Shown piece after piece: positions 44,555 through 56,518 of a stretch of DNA of 64,000 nucleotides. The stretch spans positions 28,020,736 to 28,084,735 of the forward strand of contig NC_056048.1 in the NCBI RefSeq assembly GCF_004379255.2, in the 5' to 3' direction. Origin of the DNA: Salvia splendens. Lineage: Eukaryota; Streptophyta; Magnoliopsida; Lamiales; Lamiaceae. Under the pieces are notes generated by a model. The model was not told where the DNA came from. It saw only the letters and a program-made list of their open reading frames with translations, and did not search any database. The position numbers were made by a program, and so were the translations under genes. Position 1 is the first letter of the stretch, and each line of letters opens with the position of its first letter.

Positions 44555-45329
44555 GGAGACAGCCTACACTTGGCTGGCCAGTTAGAAACTCAGATAGCGC
44601 TCGGGGTTGCAAAACGTATAGCTTATTTGCATGAAGAATGCAGCAGAGGTATCATTCATCGCGATGTTAAAGCTGCAAATATATTGTTGGATGAGGACTA
44701 TAGAGTAGTCTTGGCTGACTTCAGCTTGGCCAAATTCATGGACTGCTTGCGATGATGGTGTAGTAAAAGGGACAATTGGTCATAGCCCCCGAGTACCTCT
44801 CCACCGGTAAGTGTACAGAGAGAGCCGACGTTTTTAGCTATGGGATCTTTCTTCTTGAGCTCATCACAGGACAGAATATTCCTTCTCTCCATCAGCTCGC
44901 CAATACTCACGAGATGGTAAGCCTTATATTGCTATATACAATATGTACAATGCTAAAGAATTGATTTTAGTGTTGCTTCTTTCATAAATGTGCCCAAATA
45001 CTCAAATCATATTCCGGAATGTATATACAATATACAATGGGAAAAACTTTGAAGTGGTGGTTGATTCAAGTCTTGAAGGAAATTTTGTAGAAGAAGAGGT
45101 GGAGAAGTTGTTTCAGTTAGTTCTCAGCTGCACACAAGATGATCCAGATGAACGTCCCAAGATGTTGGAAATTGTGAGAATGATCGATGGCCTAGACGAT
45201 AGGTGGAAAGAATTGGCAGAGCAAAGTTTGAAGGAAAGTTTTAGAAGCAATTGGAACGTCCCTACAGAATGGATCTTGACAGATAGCTCTTCTTTCACTG
45301 TGGCAGAAGAACTGTCCAGTCCCAGATGA
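44555..45329 (+). pseudogene. SERK-like receptor kinase C-terminal half, broken
   Basis: The frame opens after an AG acceptor with [20 protein letters not shown], then [31 protein letters not shown]. It shifts twice near 44745-44790 and continues [30 protein letters not shown] final exon from about 45035 holds FEVVVDSSLEGNFVEEEVEK, DERPKMLEIVRMIDGLDDRW and ends AEELSSPR. The overall path is that of SERK/NIK-type kinases, whose C-terminus also ends SGPR. DFG is changed to DFS. The N-lobe, transmembrane segment and LRRs are absent. Two frameshifts plus the DFS change make activity very unlikely. Confidence 0.82.
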
Positions 45330-45848
45330 TTCAGGAAAGTGCTTCAGTTTTCATGATTTCTTCTCATCGTCTGAATCGTAAAAAAGAAGGGCAGGCCAAA
45401 CCAACGAGCATCATTTATAAATGTGAAGGAATGTGCTGGAAAAGTTAGTAGAATGTCAAGACTCCCATAGACCATAACCTTCTCCCTTGTCCATTTCCGG
45501 ACATTCTTAGTTTATCTAACATCTCCCATAAACCGCGTTGTTTTTGTTCGGTTTCTCTTATGTTGCAACCAAATTTTAAGTTAATGTGAAATAGTACTAA
45601 ATTTCAACCAAAAATTATGGTATTATAAACCAATAGCCCTAAGAGAAACAATGAAAGAGATGCTAGTTAAATCATAAATAAAGAGACCATGCCCTATCTC
45701 AGAAATCCATCAAAACGCTAAAGAAATAATTACAAAATTAGGACAATAAAGTTGATAGAAATGATGAAGTGTAGTTCAGTTGTGGCACTTCTCCTTCATC
45801 TAATGAAGTAACCATTATTGATGCTCTTCAATAGAAAAAGTTCATAGA
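45330..45848. other. Intergenic, no gene seen
   Basis: Spacer between two convergent pseudogenes (SERK-like plus strand, F-box minus strand). Confidence 0.5.
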
Positions 45849-46919
45849 CTAAAGTGAAACGAAGCCTCCTTTGTACTCAACAATCCCCTCCATGCTAATA
45901 ACTTCGCGACAATCATACATTAAGTCTAAGACGGAATGCATGCAGATGAATTTGCGTGCACTATAACCATACACAAACACACTGGATTTGTGCACGAAAA
46001 ACACACAACTAGTCATGCAAAGATGTACCTCAGAGCCCGAGAGGGGTACTCGTACATTCATCACATGATTCCAACTCAGTTCACTTCCTGCACATCTAGA
46101 TTCATAGATCCTCACTAAGTTATCACTTTCACAAATCGGGAAATTAAAGAGACGTGATTTCACGAAACACTTCATTCTTCATATCGAAGCTTAATATCTT
46201 CCGCACAACATCTCCTCCCACCTTTTTCACATATGCATACCGGTGAACAAAGTAGCCATTCTTGCACCCAGATTTAATGGGATTAACTAAGAAGAATTGT
46301 ACATCATCAATGACGCCGTCCGCCAACTCCCTCCAAGAATCCGTACTTTTTTAGTACACTTGGGCATGGAAATAGTGGTGTTGGTGACATGACAGTAGCT
46401 GCACTACTTTGTAATCTTTGTCGAAACCGATTGCAACCTCGCGGGAGTATATTTTACACGAGGAGTTGAAAGGGGAAGATGCTTTAAAAGTGGGAGAAGT
46501 TTGAGTTCCCCTAGAAACGGGTTGCATATGGCTATAGGTACCCTAAAGTTAGTTGGGTTAATGCAGATTAGACCCTTAACTGTGTCAACTAGCCTAAGTG
46601 ATAAGACGTTAAATCGCTCGAATTTATACGCCAATAGCGACTTCCGATTGCATTGAAGCTTTATCGACAGTTCCTTTTGCACTCGATGTCCAACATCGGG
46701 AAAAGTGACGTGCAGACACATCTTGTCTTGTTCATTGGAATGAGTAAGTTGTAGATTAACCATGTCGTCTGATTTGTTGCTGTCGTTGTTGTGAGTGTGC
46801 AGTTTTCGGAAACGCTGCGAATCGATGAGATTGCCCCAAGTTTTGCAGACAGCTCGGAATCTCAAGAGGGATTGTACGGGCAGACACAACAAAATCTCGG
46901 ACATCACATCATTGTTCAT
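45849..46919 (-). pseudogene. F-box/FBA gene, frameshifted (copy 5)
   Basis: The ATG at 46919 opens MNNDVMSEILLCLPVQSLLR and continues RFRKLHTHNN, VDTVKGLICINPTNFRVPIA and ICNPFLGELKLLPL. The frame is lost near 46430. VAIGFDKDYKVVQLL continues in a second frame. Later pieces are WRELADGVIDDVQF, ILSFDMKNEVFREITSL and, after another shift near 46150, LVRIYESRCAGSELSWNHVM to EYKGGFVSL with a stop at 45849. Nearly the full gene length is present with about three lesions, so this is a young pseudogene. It lies opposite in orientation to the other four copies. Confidence 0.85.
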
Positions 46920-47738
46920 TGCAATGTGTTTGATTGTAATGGAAAAGTACTCAAAGAAGAGAATGGTGTTATTGATGAAGTCGTGATACATATATGATAC
47001 ATATATATAGAGTTTTTTGTTGGCCTAATTCGGATCGGTATATGATTCCACAATTTTATATTCATAGTTTAGCTGCTTTTTTAATGAGGAAATATTTAAT
47101 AATACCACATATGTCAAAAGATTCAAAACAAGGAAAGAGTGAACAGATGGAAAGAAGAAGATTTTTTCTCAACACAAGAAAAGGAAATTAGAATAAAGAA
47201 AATAAAATCATAAAAGGTAAAAATCCGCGTGTAAGTGCAAATATAAGTTCATAATAGGGTTAATTGTATTATACAATCCGAACTTTGGAGACATTTGCAA
47301 ATTATTCTGAATTTTAAAAATTACAAAAAAATAGCTCGAATTTTTATATTGTAAATATACCAAACCTTAGAAAATACAAAAAAATGACATAAACTTTCAT
47401 GAAAGTTGTAACAATGACACGAATTTTAAAAAATATCCATCAGCGAGCGATGTGCATCCAAAAATTTAGGGCAAGCTTGCGTGATCGTTATCCATTCTAA
47501 CAAACGTCATTTGGAGCCCGGTGGCTTTAGCTCTACAACAAAACACAAAAACCGAGCTTTCGAGAGGCGAAACCCCATTCATGAGACCTAGAACATGATT
47601 CGGTGTCGAGCAATCCAACCCCATAATCCAAGAATCGAAGATGATTCGGTGTCAAGTAATCCATCCCCATAATCCAAGAATCCAGATAGCCTAGTTGATG
47701 TGATGCTGATTCAATTAAGTGTGTATACCTCATTCTTC
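46920..47738. other. Intergenic between F-box copy 5 and TGH
   Basis: AT-rich, no gene. GATTCGGTGTCGAGCAATCC and its near-copy GATTCGGTGTCAAGTAATCC, each followed by CCATAATCCAAGAATC, form a ~50-bp direct repeat at about 47597-47685. Confidence 0.5.
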
Positions 47739-50700
47739 CTAACGTTTCTTCTTTCTTTTGTTTCTTTCTTCGTGCTCAGAGGCTCGATGGGATCGGCTGG
47801 GGGGAGAGTCCTTCCTTTTATGTTTACCGTGCTTCGAGTGCCTTCTGCTGCTGCTCTTCCCTCTAGAGGTTTCCTTGTCATCTGTCCTCGACCTTGAGTG
47901 GTGTCCTCGAACGTCAGAGTCATCCGATGAGTCAGTATCTGAACTCCTGCTTCTCCTTCTCTTATGCCTGTGGCTCCTTGAGTGCTTTTTGCTCCTCTCG
48001 TCTTCTGAAGAACTAGCTTTGCCACTGCTCAGATACGCATCTTCTCCACGGACCTTGCCGGATTTAGTTTCTTTACCATCTGAGTCATGTGTGCTTGCTC
48101 CATTTTTGGAACTTTGGCCTGCCCTTTGATCAACTGGCATTGTAATTTTAGCCGGAAGAGGGCTCTCGTATCTCTCATCTGCATCGGTAGCGACTCTTTT
48201 GCCAGCTTTATTTTCCGGGGGTGGCATCTCAGGAGGGACCAATAAACCTAGTTCTTTCCCTAGCGTTTCTAAGAAGTCCCCAGCCATTAGACGATTAAGA
48301 GTCGTATTTGCAGCTTCTATCTTCTTTTCTGTATCTGCTGCTTGATTGGATGTGCTGTTTTCTTCTTCATCATCTGAGTCATCCGAAAAAATGGCCTGCA
48401 AAAACAGCGAGCATCAATGAGCAACCCAAGTAGCAATAACAATAAGATTGAACAATATATACAGAGATGATGGAAGTACTTTGTAGAGATCAACGGGCCT
48501 CTCAACATTTTCGACTTCCACCTCATTCTCAGCTTCCTTCTCGATTGCTTCATTTTCTTTCTTTCTGCTGTGCCCCTGAGGTTGTGAAGATGATCTGCGC
48601 TCCCCAGGAACTTGTTCTTGGACATCTGCAGCTCTGATGGAATCCGGCATGAAAATCAAAGAGTCCATTTTGCTCTTCACGCGTTGAGCAGGAGGTGGCT
48701 GCACATTCGGACAGGTATTTAGTTTGTTAATAGTCTTTAAATGCCATAGCCGGTCACGAAAACAAGATATGGTAGTATATAAGTCCTCTAGTGTAATATC
48801 AGTAAAAGAAAAAATAGGAACAAGGACGTGTAAATAGAATACCTTGCCCATGTAAGGATCAATCAAATCAAAACGCTTGCATAAGATAGGTGCAGGTCGC
48901 CACTGAAACTCTTCCCGCTTCGGATACATTGCTTTAGCTATCAATTCATCTTCAAGGGAAGATGTATGTTTCTGCATAACGATTCATGTCACGATGCATT
49001 ATGGTCAGCACGTAATTAACTTAGTACCTGCAGCCACTACTACAATACATACCTCTACTCCACCAGCAGTGAACTGTAATCCTGAAACAGCTGACAGGTC
49101 CTTAAGCAACTGACTGCTCACCTGCCTTTCGTTACCTAATTTTGCTTTCTGCACCACAGCTGCAGCTTCTTCAAATTCTAATCTTTCACGAGCACGAACA
49201 GCTTCAGACATATCACTGGAACCACCAGAGTCTTTAGTTCGAAGACCTCCTTCGAATTTTTCCTTCAAGAATTGTTCAAATCTGATCTGTTTCGCTGGGT
49301 CATATTGGAAAGGTTTTCTGACATCTGCTTGTTCATTCTATCAGAAAATACATATCAGTATCCTGTAGCAGTATCCTGGCTAACAGAGATAACCATTGCA
49401 TAAAGAGGTACTCACCGCGGATGAAGGTTTGGTGAATGTATCTGATAGTTTTATTTGAACATTTACAGATGCAGAAGAAGCCACCATAGAGCTTGAATCT
49501 CTTGAATTTCTCTCGAGTGCTTTTTCTCCTAGAATTGCTCCACGTCTTTCAGCAGTCAGCTTTTCTGAATTATTCGGCTTCTTCTCTTCCCATAGTTTGT
49601 GTTGTTCGCCACGCTTTTGGCGCTCTTCCCAGAGCTTCCTTGCATAATAATCAGATCCAGTTCCACCACTAAGGAAGGCAAATAGTGGGTTAACCTGATT
49701 CTTCTCCTTGGAGAGATCCTCAAACAATTTGCCGCAGCGAGCTACTAAAGTTGCAACCCCTTCAATCAAGACCTTAAGATTGTGATCTTCTGGCGGAGGG
49801 ATCTCGGTGGGAGGGATTTCAGCATTCTTGCCGTCATTATCAGCAGAAACAGGAAACTTATGATGGGGAACGAAATCCTCTGGAATTGAGGGAGGATTAA
49901 ATCTGCGAATATCCAACACAAGTAAACATGTTATACCACTAAAATGAACAACAAAGCTATAAAAAATTGTAAATGAGGGTGTCAAGCTTCCAAGTTGGAA
50001 GAATGTTGCATAAACGAATACCTCTCTAGTTGGTGCTCGGATTTTGATGCAGCTTTAAACCCAGGCAGAACATCATCTTTCTTTTTGTCTAATATCCGCA
50101 AAGTATCCACCTTTGCTACCGAAGGTTCTTCAATTTCTTGTACATAAGTATCTTGAACATCAATACCTGTTGAAAGAGTATCAGTGAGAAGACACAACAA
50201 GAGAGAAGTAAACAATGTTGTGAAGCAGTTGCAAACTTGTATAAGAACTCAACTATAACAAGAAAAGAGGGTGAGTCAATGTTACATATATTAATTATTT
50301 AACGATTGATGCTTTAAAGATTTTGAAATATGTTAGCTAATATTTTGATAAGAACTATATAAGCTCTTAGCTGCAAAGTGGCGACTATGAAGTTATCATA
50401 AAACTAGAAAAATATTCTGCTCAGCTCAGTGTTAGGATGGGATGTGACTACAATTCAACCCAAATCAGCCCATCCTTCAAATTCTGAGTAATCAAGCTGA
50501 GCTGAAAAGCAGCATAAATCAGTTAATATGTAGCAAAAACTTGTGAAAAAATCACTACCAGTGTCATATATATCTTCATCTTCAGCATCTAAGTCTTCAA
50601 GAGCTCCAATGCCGAAACCTGGGCCTATCTTTCCTGAACACATATATAAATAATAAAATTATAATTGGTCTAGGCACAAAAAAATATACAGATGATATAA

Positions 50701-53172
50701 TTACTAACACCACAAGTAAAACTCACCTTTTGAAGTAAGTGACCTAAAAGGTTCCATATTCCCCTTTCCAGACATTCTTTGTCTTTTCTTTTCTAAAAGA
50801 TGAAAAAAAAGGGGTCAAATTTATTATTAAATAAAAAAGAAATTTGCATAGAACTAGTGATCTAAATCCAGAAAGTGACATACCCCTAAACTCCGGAGCT
50901 TGCTTGAAAGGATCGTAGCCTAAACCATACAAATCTTGCTTGGGGTCGACTACATATGCCTGAAAAAGATGATGGAGACTCAGGGTGAACAAACCAATGG
51001 GAATCAACAATTTATTGTAATTAGGGAAACACTTAAAAACTCTAACCGGTACGGTTTTATAGAACCGGTCATCATCGTTGGCTGGTAAATCCAGATCCTT
51101 TCCAGTGTCCTCTTCAGTCAGCTTCGAGCGTGCAGTGTTTGGTCCTGCATCACTTGAGAGTGCCAGAAAAGCTTTCCTAGCTTCTCTACGAGCAACTTCA
51201 ACAATATGAATCATATGTTAAACAATGTTAATAAACCTCAGAATGATTTTAAGTAGCACAATATGGCATCCTCATACAGGAAATCTTCCGTGGTGATAAA
51301 ATTTAGAACATGATAGTAAGAACTTGACATGTAGCTTTGTAAGTGGCCTACCATCAAGTGAATTCCTGTTAGAATCCTTTATGGACCGTCCTGGCCGCCA
51401 TCCCATCTTAATCAAGAGTTTGATACCTGATGCAAAGAAGGAAGGGAACTCAAAAGGATGAAACAACATGCAGCAAGAACAGATATCACAATATCTGGCA
51501 CAGACCTATAGATTCTGTTGCTGGAACTACTAGTTCATCAGGAACAGGTCCAGGAATTGCTGAAGGCCTAAATAAATAATGAAATAAAAAATATAGATTA
51601 GAGCCATGAGTCTTAAGTTATAAAATGAATTGACAAAGCCAAATAAAAATGAAAGCGGTAAGTAGAATACGTACAGGCATAGGCTGGTAATTAATGCTAC
51701 ATGGGACTCTACAAGAGTTTGGAAAAAAAAATCAAAGAAATAAGACAAAACGCAAACATGCTAATTCCTTTCCATCTAGACCATATACACAATACATCTG
51801 TATACCCATCTTCAGCGACATAAGCTGGTTAAAGCAAAGGTGCAAATCAGTTAAACGTGCCAATTAGAGAGTTTGCATCAAAGATGACTCAGTTCACTTA
51901 AAAATAATCTACCGCATCACATCGTATCTAACAAGAGAGCATTAGGAAGTAGACCGGATCCTAAGAAACTGCTGATATACCTATCAATCATATTTATAAA
52001 TTCACATTACAATATCAATTAAATGTCCACAGTTCAGATTTCTGACAATAAAAACATGCAGAAAATATACATAAATTAAATTTACAGGATCAGAATTTGC
52101 ATCTAAGGGGAGAAACCTTTGCTGTTGGTCCTTATCAGCCTCTTTCCGAGCAAGCTCAGCTGCTGTAAACCCAAATGTGTCGAACTGCATTGATGACCCC
52201 AAGGAGCGACCTTCCAAATCCTAGAACATTGAATAAAAAATTGGAACCTTCAAAGGAAAATGGAGACAGCAGAATGACCCACAATCACCAAACATCAAAT
52301 TCAACATTATCCTATGATCATCCTACAATAAAGAAACATAGAGATAGGCTCGCAAAATGGAAGATTAAACTCCATATTTCTGATTATAAAGGTAACACAA
52401 AACACAATGACATGGCATACAGCTTTCTCATCCTCATCCAGGAAGTTAAAAATGTTCTGCTTTGTGACTTCAGCCCTACTCTTCCGAGATGACGTAAATG
52501 ATTGTGGAGTCCATCCTGCATAGTCCAGCAGCAATAAATATACACTTAGTGGCTATTCACATATAACACACATGCACACAACTGAATCGAGATATAATGG
52601 AACAGACTGAACAGTACAAAACACCTTCTTTGGAGCCAACAGTATTGTAGTAACCAGCAGAATATCCACCAGTAAATGCTCCATGGAACCTCCTCCTCCC
52701 CTCTTCATCTGTCACCTAAAAAGTTCTCCCACAAACAAATCAGGCATAATCTAAAGCAAAATCCCCATATTAGCTGCTCAGAAACTAAAACGATAAACAA
52801 TATTCATTCTGTGAGAACCACTGCCACATTTAACGAATCCTTCCAGCCGTTCAATTTAAACATCGTATCGAAAATTGCCTGTGTTAGTTCGTCACCAAGC
52901 AATTAAGCTAATCCAAGTTAAAGAGTGTGACAACAGCTATGATTATTAATCAATTTAAAATTTTTATGATTACAAAAGGATGCAGGACGATTCAATTTCA
53001 GAAATTTAGGGATATTTGAGCAAGTCGGCTTCACCTCTTGTTTCCACGGAGGAAGAGCGGTTCTGAGCTGACCGGAAGCCTCCGCCACCGCCTTCTTCTT
53101 GCGGCTGGTGAATTCTTCTTCTCTTCCGATGGGTGTTCCATAGAACACGAAATCTTCTTCGTCGTTCGCCAT
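47739..53172 (-). CDS. TGH: TOUGH, G-patch/SWAP RNA-processing protein
   Basis: Sixteen exons: 53035-53172, 52625-52715, 52421-52515, 52117-52220, 51506-51567, 51352-51426, 51047-51195, 50884-50959, 50727-50792, 50559-50633, 50022-50166, 49416-49902, 49053-49337, 48843-48971, 48480-48698 and 47739-48395. All junctions are GT-AG and in phase, giving 950 residues. The N-terminus ([12 protein letters not shown], then [15 protein letters not shown]) is the conserved DUF1604 region. A G-patch follows near residues 160-200 ([19 protein letters not shown]). A SWAP/SURP domain lies at about 400-450 ([29 protein letters not shown]). [19 protein letters not shown] and [20 protein letters not shown] come next, then an Arg/Ser/Lys-rich nuclear tail. 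In Arabidopsis TGH binds pri-miRNA, associates with DCL1, HYL1 and SERRATE, and affects splicing and vascular development. No lesion seen. Confidence 0.96.
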
Positions 53173-53393
53173 TTCTTCTCTTACCCCTTTCTTTGCTGTG
53201 TAATTTCTTCGATTAATGTTCGATGATATGCTTGAATGAATTGAAATGCTAACACGTTAATTTGTTGAGTCGGAGGAAGGGGTTTTAGCCCATATTATAA
53301 CTTGGAGACTACATTTTTTATATACATTACATTTTTCATTTACATTACTCTAAAAAGTTCGACCCATAAAATAACTTTTCATTATGAATAATA
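53173..53393. other. TGH upstream region
   Basis: AT-rich leader and promoter sequence of TGH. No distinct motif can be assigned. Confidence 0.4.
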
Positions 53394-54344
53394 CTCCTTC
53401 CGCGCACTATATAAATAAGTCATATTTTATTTTATCAGTCCAATATAAATAGTTTATATCCATTTATTACCATTTTTTTCTCATTCTCTTTTACTCCTAC
53501 TTTAGTATCTATGAGTCACACCTAGGGATGTCAATTTAGCCCGCAACCCGTGGGCTGACCCGAATAGCCCGCCAAATTTATAGGGTTAGGGCTGAAAATT
53601 TCCAGCCCGATTAGCCCGCACCCGATTAACCGGCAACCCGTTAGGGCCAGACCCGAAAATCCGATGGGCTGGCCCAGAAACCCGATAAAATTTATATTGT
53701 TCTATTTGTTTGACTCTAATTTGACACTTCATTGATTATTTTATAATACAGATTACTGAAAAAATAACTTTCCATTTTATATATTAAATATATAAATTAT
53801 ATATCAAGTTTTTATTAATATAATAATAGATAAATGAATTAGAAACTTCAAATTCACTAAAAAAATATATTTAAATTTCTAAACGTGCTTTAAAATTTCT
53901 TGATGTTTATGTTTTATGTGGCATAAATCTCAAATATTAGTATTTGATCATGTTAATATTTGAGTTTACGCATATATCTCAAATTTATCATAATTAAATA
54001 TTTTACATTTTATAAATATAACTAATTTTCACCATTATTTATTGGATTGATCGCATGTTAATTTTATCGGTAGCAACCCGATTAACCCAATGGGCTAGCC
54101 CGAAACCCGAGCTTTTAGGGTTAGGGCTGAACTTTTATAACCCGAAAAAATAACAACCCGATTAGTCCGCACCCGATTGACCCGCAACCCGAATAGGGTT
54201 GGCCCGAAACCCGGTGGGCTGGCCCGATTGACATTCATATCATTCATTACACAATTTCAACTATTTTTTCTTATATTCTCTTCTTTGTCAATTACACATT
54301 AAAACTCGTGTCCACCTCAAATGACATATTTGTATGGGAAGGAG
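53394..54344. mobile_element. Stowaway-like MITE split by a second element
   Basis: The left end CTCCTTCCGCGCACTATATAA after TA at 53392 and the right end TTTGTATGGGAAGGAG before TA at 54345 are the two halves of one MITE. The characteristic interior ACATTAAAACTCGTGTCC lies in the right half. A GC-rich ended element occupies the middle. Confidence 0.65.
53523..54238. mobile_element. hAT-type MITE with GC-rich subterminal repeats, nested
   Basis: The left end is TAGGGATGTCAATTTAGCCC and the right complement is TGAATGTCAATCGGGCC. Both arms (53540-53690 and 54075-54225) carry many AACCCG/GCCCG units in opposite orientation around an AT-rich core of ~380 bp with no ORF. The exact target duplication is unclear. 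Confidence 0.65.
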
Positions 54345-54606
54345 TATATAGTATTCTTTGGTAATAAATTTATATATTCTACGAAGTAAAATTCATAAAA
54401 GTACTTTATCCCTAAACATCCGTATTATATTAAATTTCTAATGTAGAAGATTGGATTATGTTGAAATTTTTAAATGTGAAAATTCGACTAAAAATAGTAT
54501 TTAAATATTTATTCGACCCCCACAATAATAATTATTGATTTTGATTGGACGCAAAAATTGTGTTTGGAAGTCAAATTAGATAGTGGAGGAATTTTTGCTA
54601 ATAGTA

Positions 54607-54845
54607 CTACCTTCGTCCCGAAAAATTTGTCCCATTTTTTTCATTTTCGTCCATCCTTAAAATTTGTCTCATTTCACTTTAGTGAACTCCATATTCCATT
54701 AACGAATTCCTACTCACATTTTATTATAAAACCAATATATAAAAGTAGGAACCACAATCTACTAACTTTTTTAACTCACTTTCTATTATATTTCTTAAAA
54801 TTCGTATCGAATTAAAGTGAGACAAATTTTTGGGGACGAAGATAG
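54607..54845. mobile_element. Stowaway-like MITE
   Basis: CTACCTTCGTCCCGAAAAATT at the left and AATTTTTGGGGACGAAGATAG at the right are inverted, flanked by TA. It lies about 125 bp upstream of the ATG at 54971. Confidence 0.85.
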
Positions 54846-54970
54846 TAATTTTTAAATTTTATTGTCATTGAATAGATTTTCCATTAGTCTATTGAGTCAT
54901 CAGCATTCAGCAGCATCCAAGAAATGAAGAAAATACGAAGGCCAATTTTCAGTTCTTAATTTGAGAGAAA

Positions 54971-56283
54971 ATGTCGCGGAACTATGATAACTGGGAGAAG
55001 CTGGTCGCAGCTGTTTTCAAGAGAGAAGAGTATCGCCTGCGAAAGCTTCAGCACCTCAATTTCAAGTGATCTCAGCTTCGATTTCGATGTTCCTCACGGT
55101 ATTTATTGCATTTTTTGTTATGAATTCTTGTGCCCTATTTTGTTATCGTAAATATGATAATGAGGAAATGATGGATTTACTTTGCTTGATTATTTGTGCT
55201 TTACTTCATTCTTTTTGCCAAAATCGGATTCCATTTTTGATCTATAATATTGAAACAACAAGGCAACACATTTATTTATTAGTATTTCCAAATTTCCAAA
55301 GCTATTAAATGGTGATGAAGCATCACAAGACTCCACTCTCTTGGTTAGAATCTTCTTTGATTCATGGTAATTCTGGGGAAAAATTTCTTCTTGCTTGCCG
55401 TTTCCTATAAAAACATATTGATGATCGTTATGGTATTGAACTAGATAGTATGATATGAGTGAAATAAATGGATAGTGTGTTAGTAACCTTGAATTCAAAT
55501 TGGACAGAGTAGACACAAGCTTTTTTTCACATTTATGAAGAGTTTTAGAATTATGTGGTGATATATTCTAGACAAGTTTCGTATGGTATTTGTAATAGAC
55601 GTTTCTTTCAGGGTATAATGTGTATGCTCTTCTCCGTGATGATTTATCTTGAGCAATTGTTTCTTGTTCTTATTTTCGACATAATCTCGTTTGCCACTTA
55701 TGTCATGCTCATTTTCTCGTAGACCTCGGACCAAGTGGCTTCATGCATATTTGAATCAGGTAAGGCCATACCATTTGAAGAAATAAAATTAGGCACTTTC
55801 AACAAGATATGTTGCTAGGGAGAGGAAGATTTGGTTCCAGTAATGGATAGTGTTGGGAATTAGTTTTCCTTGTTTTTATTATAACTTTTTTATTTGCTTA
55901 AGGGCATGTCTCGATTGATTGATAGGCATCGATGGACAAGCGGATCAAGCAGGGTCGAGCAATTGGTTCGTCTTGCAGCCAAGAGGTGTGCTATTGTTAA
56001 CTGATCTTCAAGCAATCCCTAATCATCTGAAATTACTTCTGAGTGTGTTTTCAAGATTCACACATTGAAATGACATATGAAACACACACCATCTTAATCA
56101 AGGTTTTTTTGCCTATGTTATTTTTCATTAACTTTAGGGGCTTTGAAAGATGGCCTAAAGAAGAAGACAATAGTGAAGAAAGTGAGGTTTGCTGACGATG
56201 TCGTGGCAAAGTCGACAGTTGAGGCTGGCCACCGCAGCTTAACACGTTATGATCCACTCTATGGCATGTTTAATACGGTCTGA
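54971..56283 (+). CDS. Uncharacterised small multi-exon gene (KKVRFADDV protein)
   Basis: I do not recognise the family. Three 3' exons are phase-compatible and open: 55723-55759 (TSDQVASCIFESG), 55926-55985 (IDGQADQAGSSNWFVLQPR) and 56138-56283 (ALKDGLKKKTIVKKVRFADD, ending YGMFNTV and a stop). A candidate first exon starts at 54971 (MSRNYDNWEKLVAAVFKREE); in its ATG frame it stops at 55070. A +1 frame (ESFSTSISSDLSFDFDVPH) continues to a donor near 55100, so a frameshift, an unseen exon or a different donor is required. The protein would be small and its C-terminal part basic. The first exon resembles the orphan exon at 43.5 kb. It may be a real gene with an unresolved 5' structure or a recent pseudogene. 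Confidence 0.45.
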
Positions 56284-56377
56284 AAATTTACGATTAATTC
56301 ATCACCTTGTGCTTCAATTCATAGTCATGGAGCATGTATAAACTCTACCTGGATTTGTTGAAATTGTATGAACTCAA

Positions 56378-56407
56378 AAAATAAAAATAAAAATAAAAAT
56401 AAAAATG
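56378..56407. repeat. (AAAAT)n microsatellite
   Basis: Five to six AAAAT/ATAAA pentamers in the spacer between two convergent genes. Confidence 0.8.
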
Positions 56408-56518
56408 TATCACCTCTGGAAATCGAGCCTTGAACTATGAATTCATTCAACAAACTGACAAATTTCTTTGTAGATTTTGATTTAAAAGCTGAAAATGGTT
56501 CCTAGTATAACGAGCTAC

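Noticed and set aside
47758..48129. A 123-codon plus-strand frame rich in Leu/Ser
   Set aside because: Antisense of the Arg/Ser/Glu-rich last exon of TGH.
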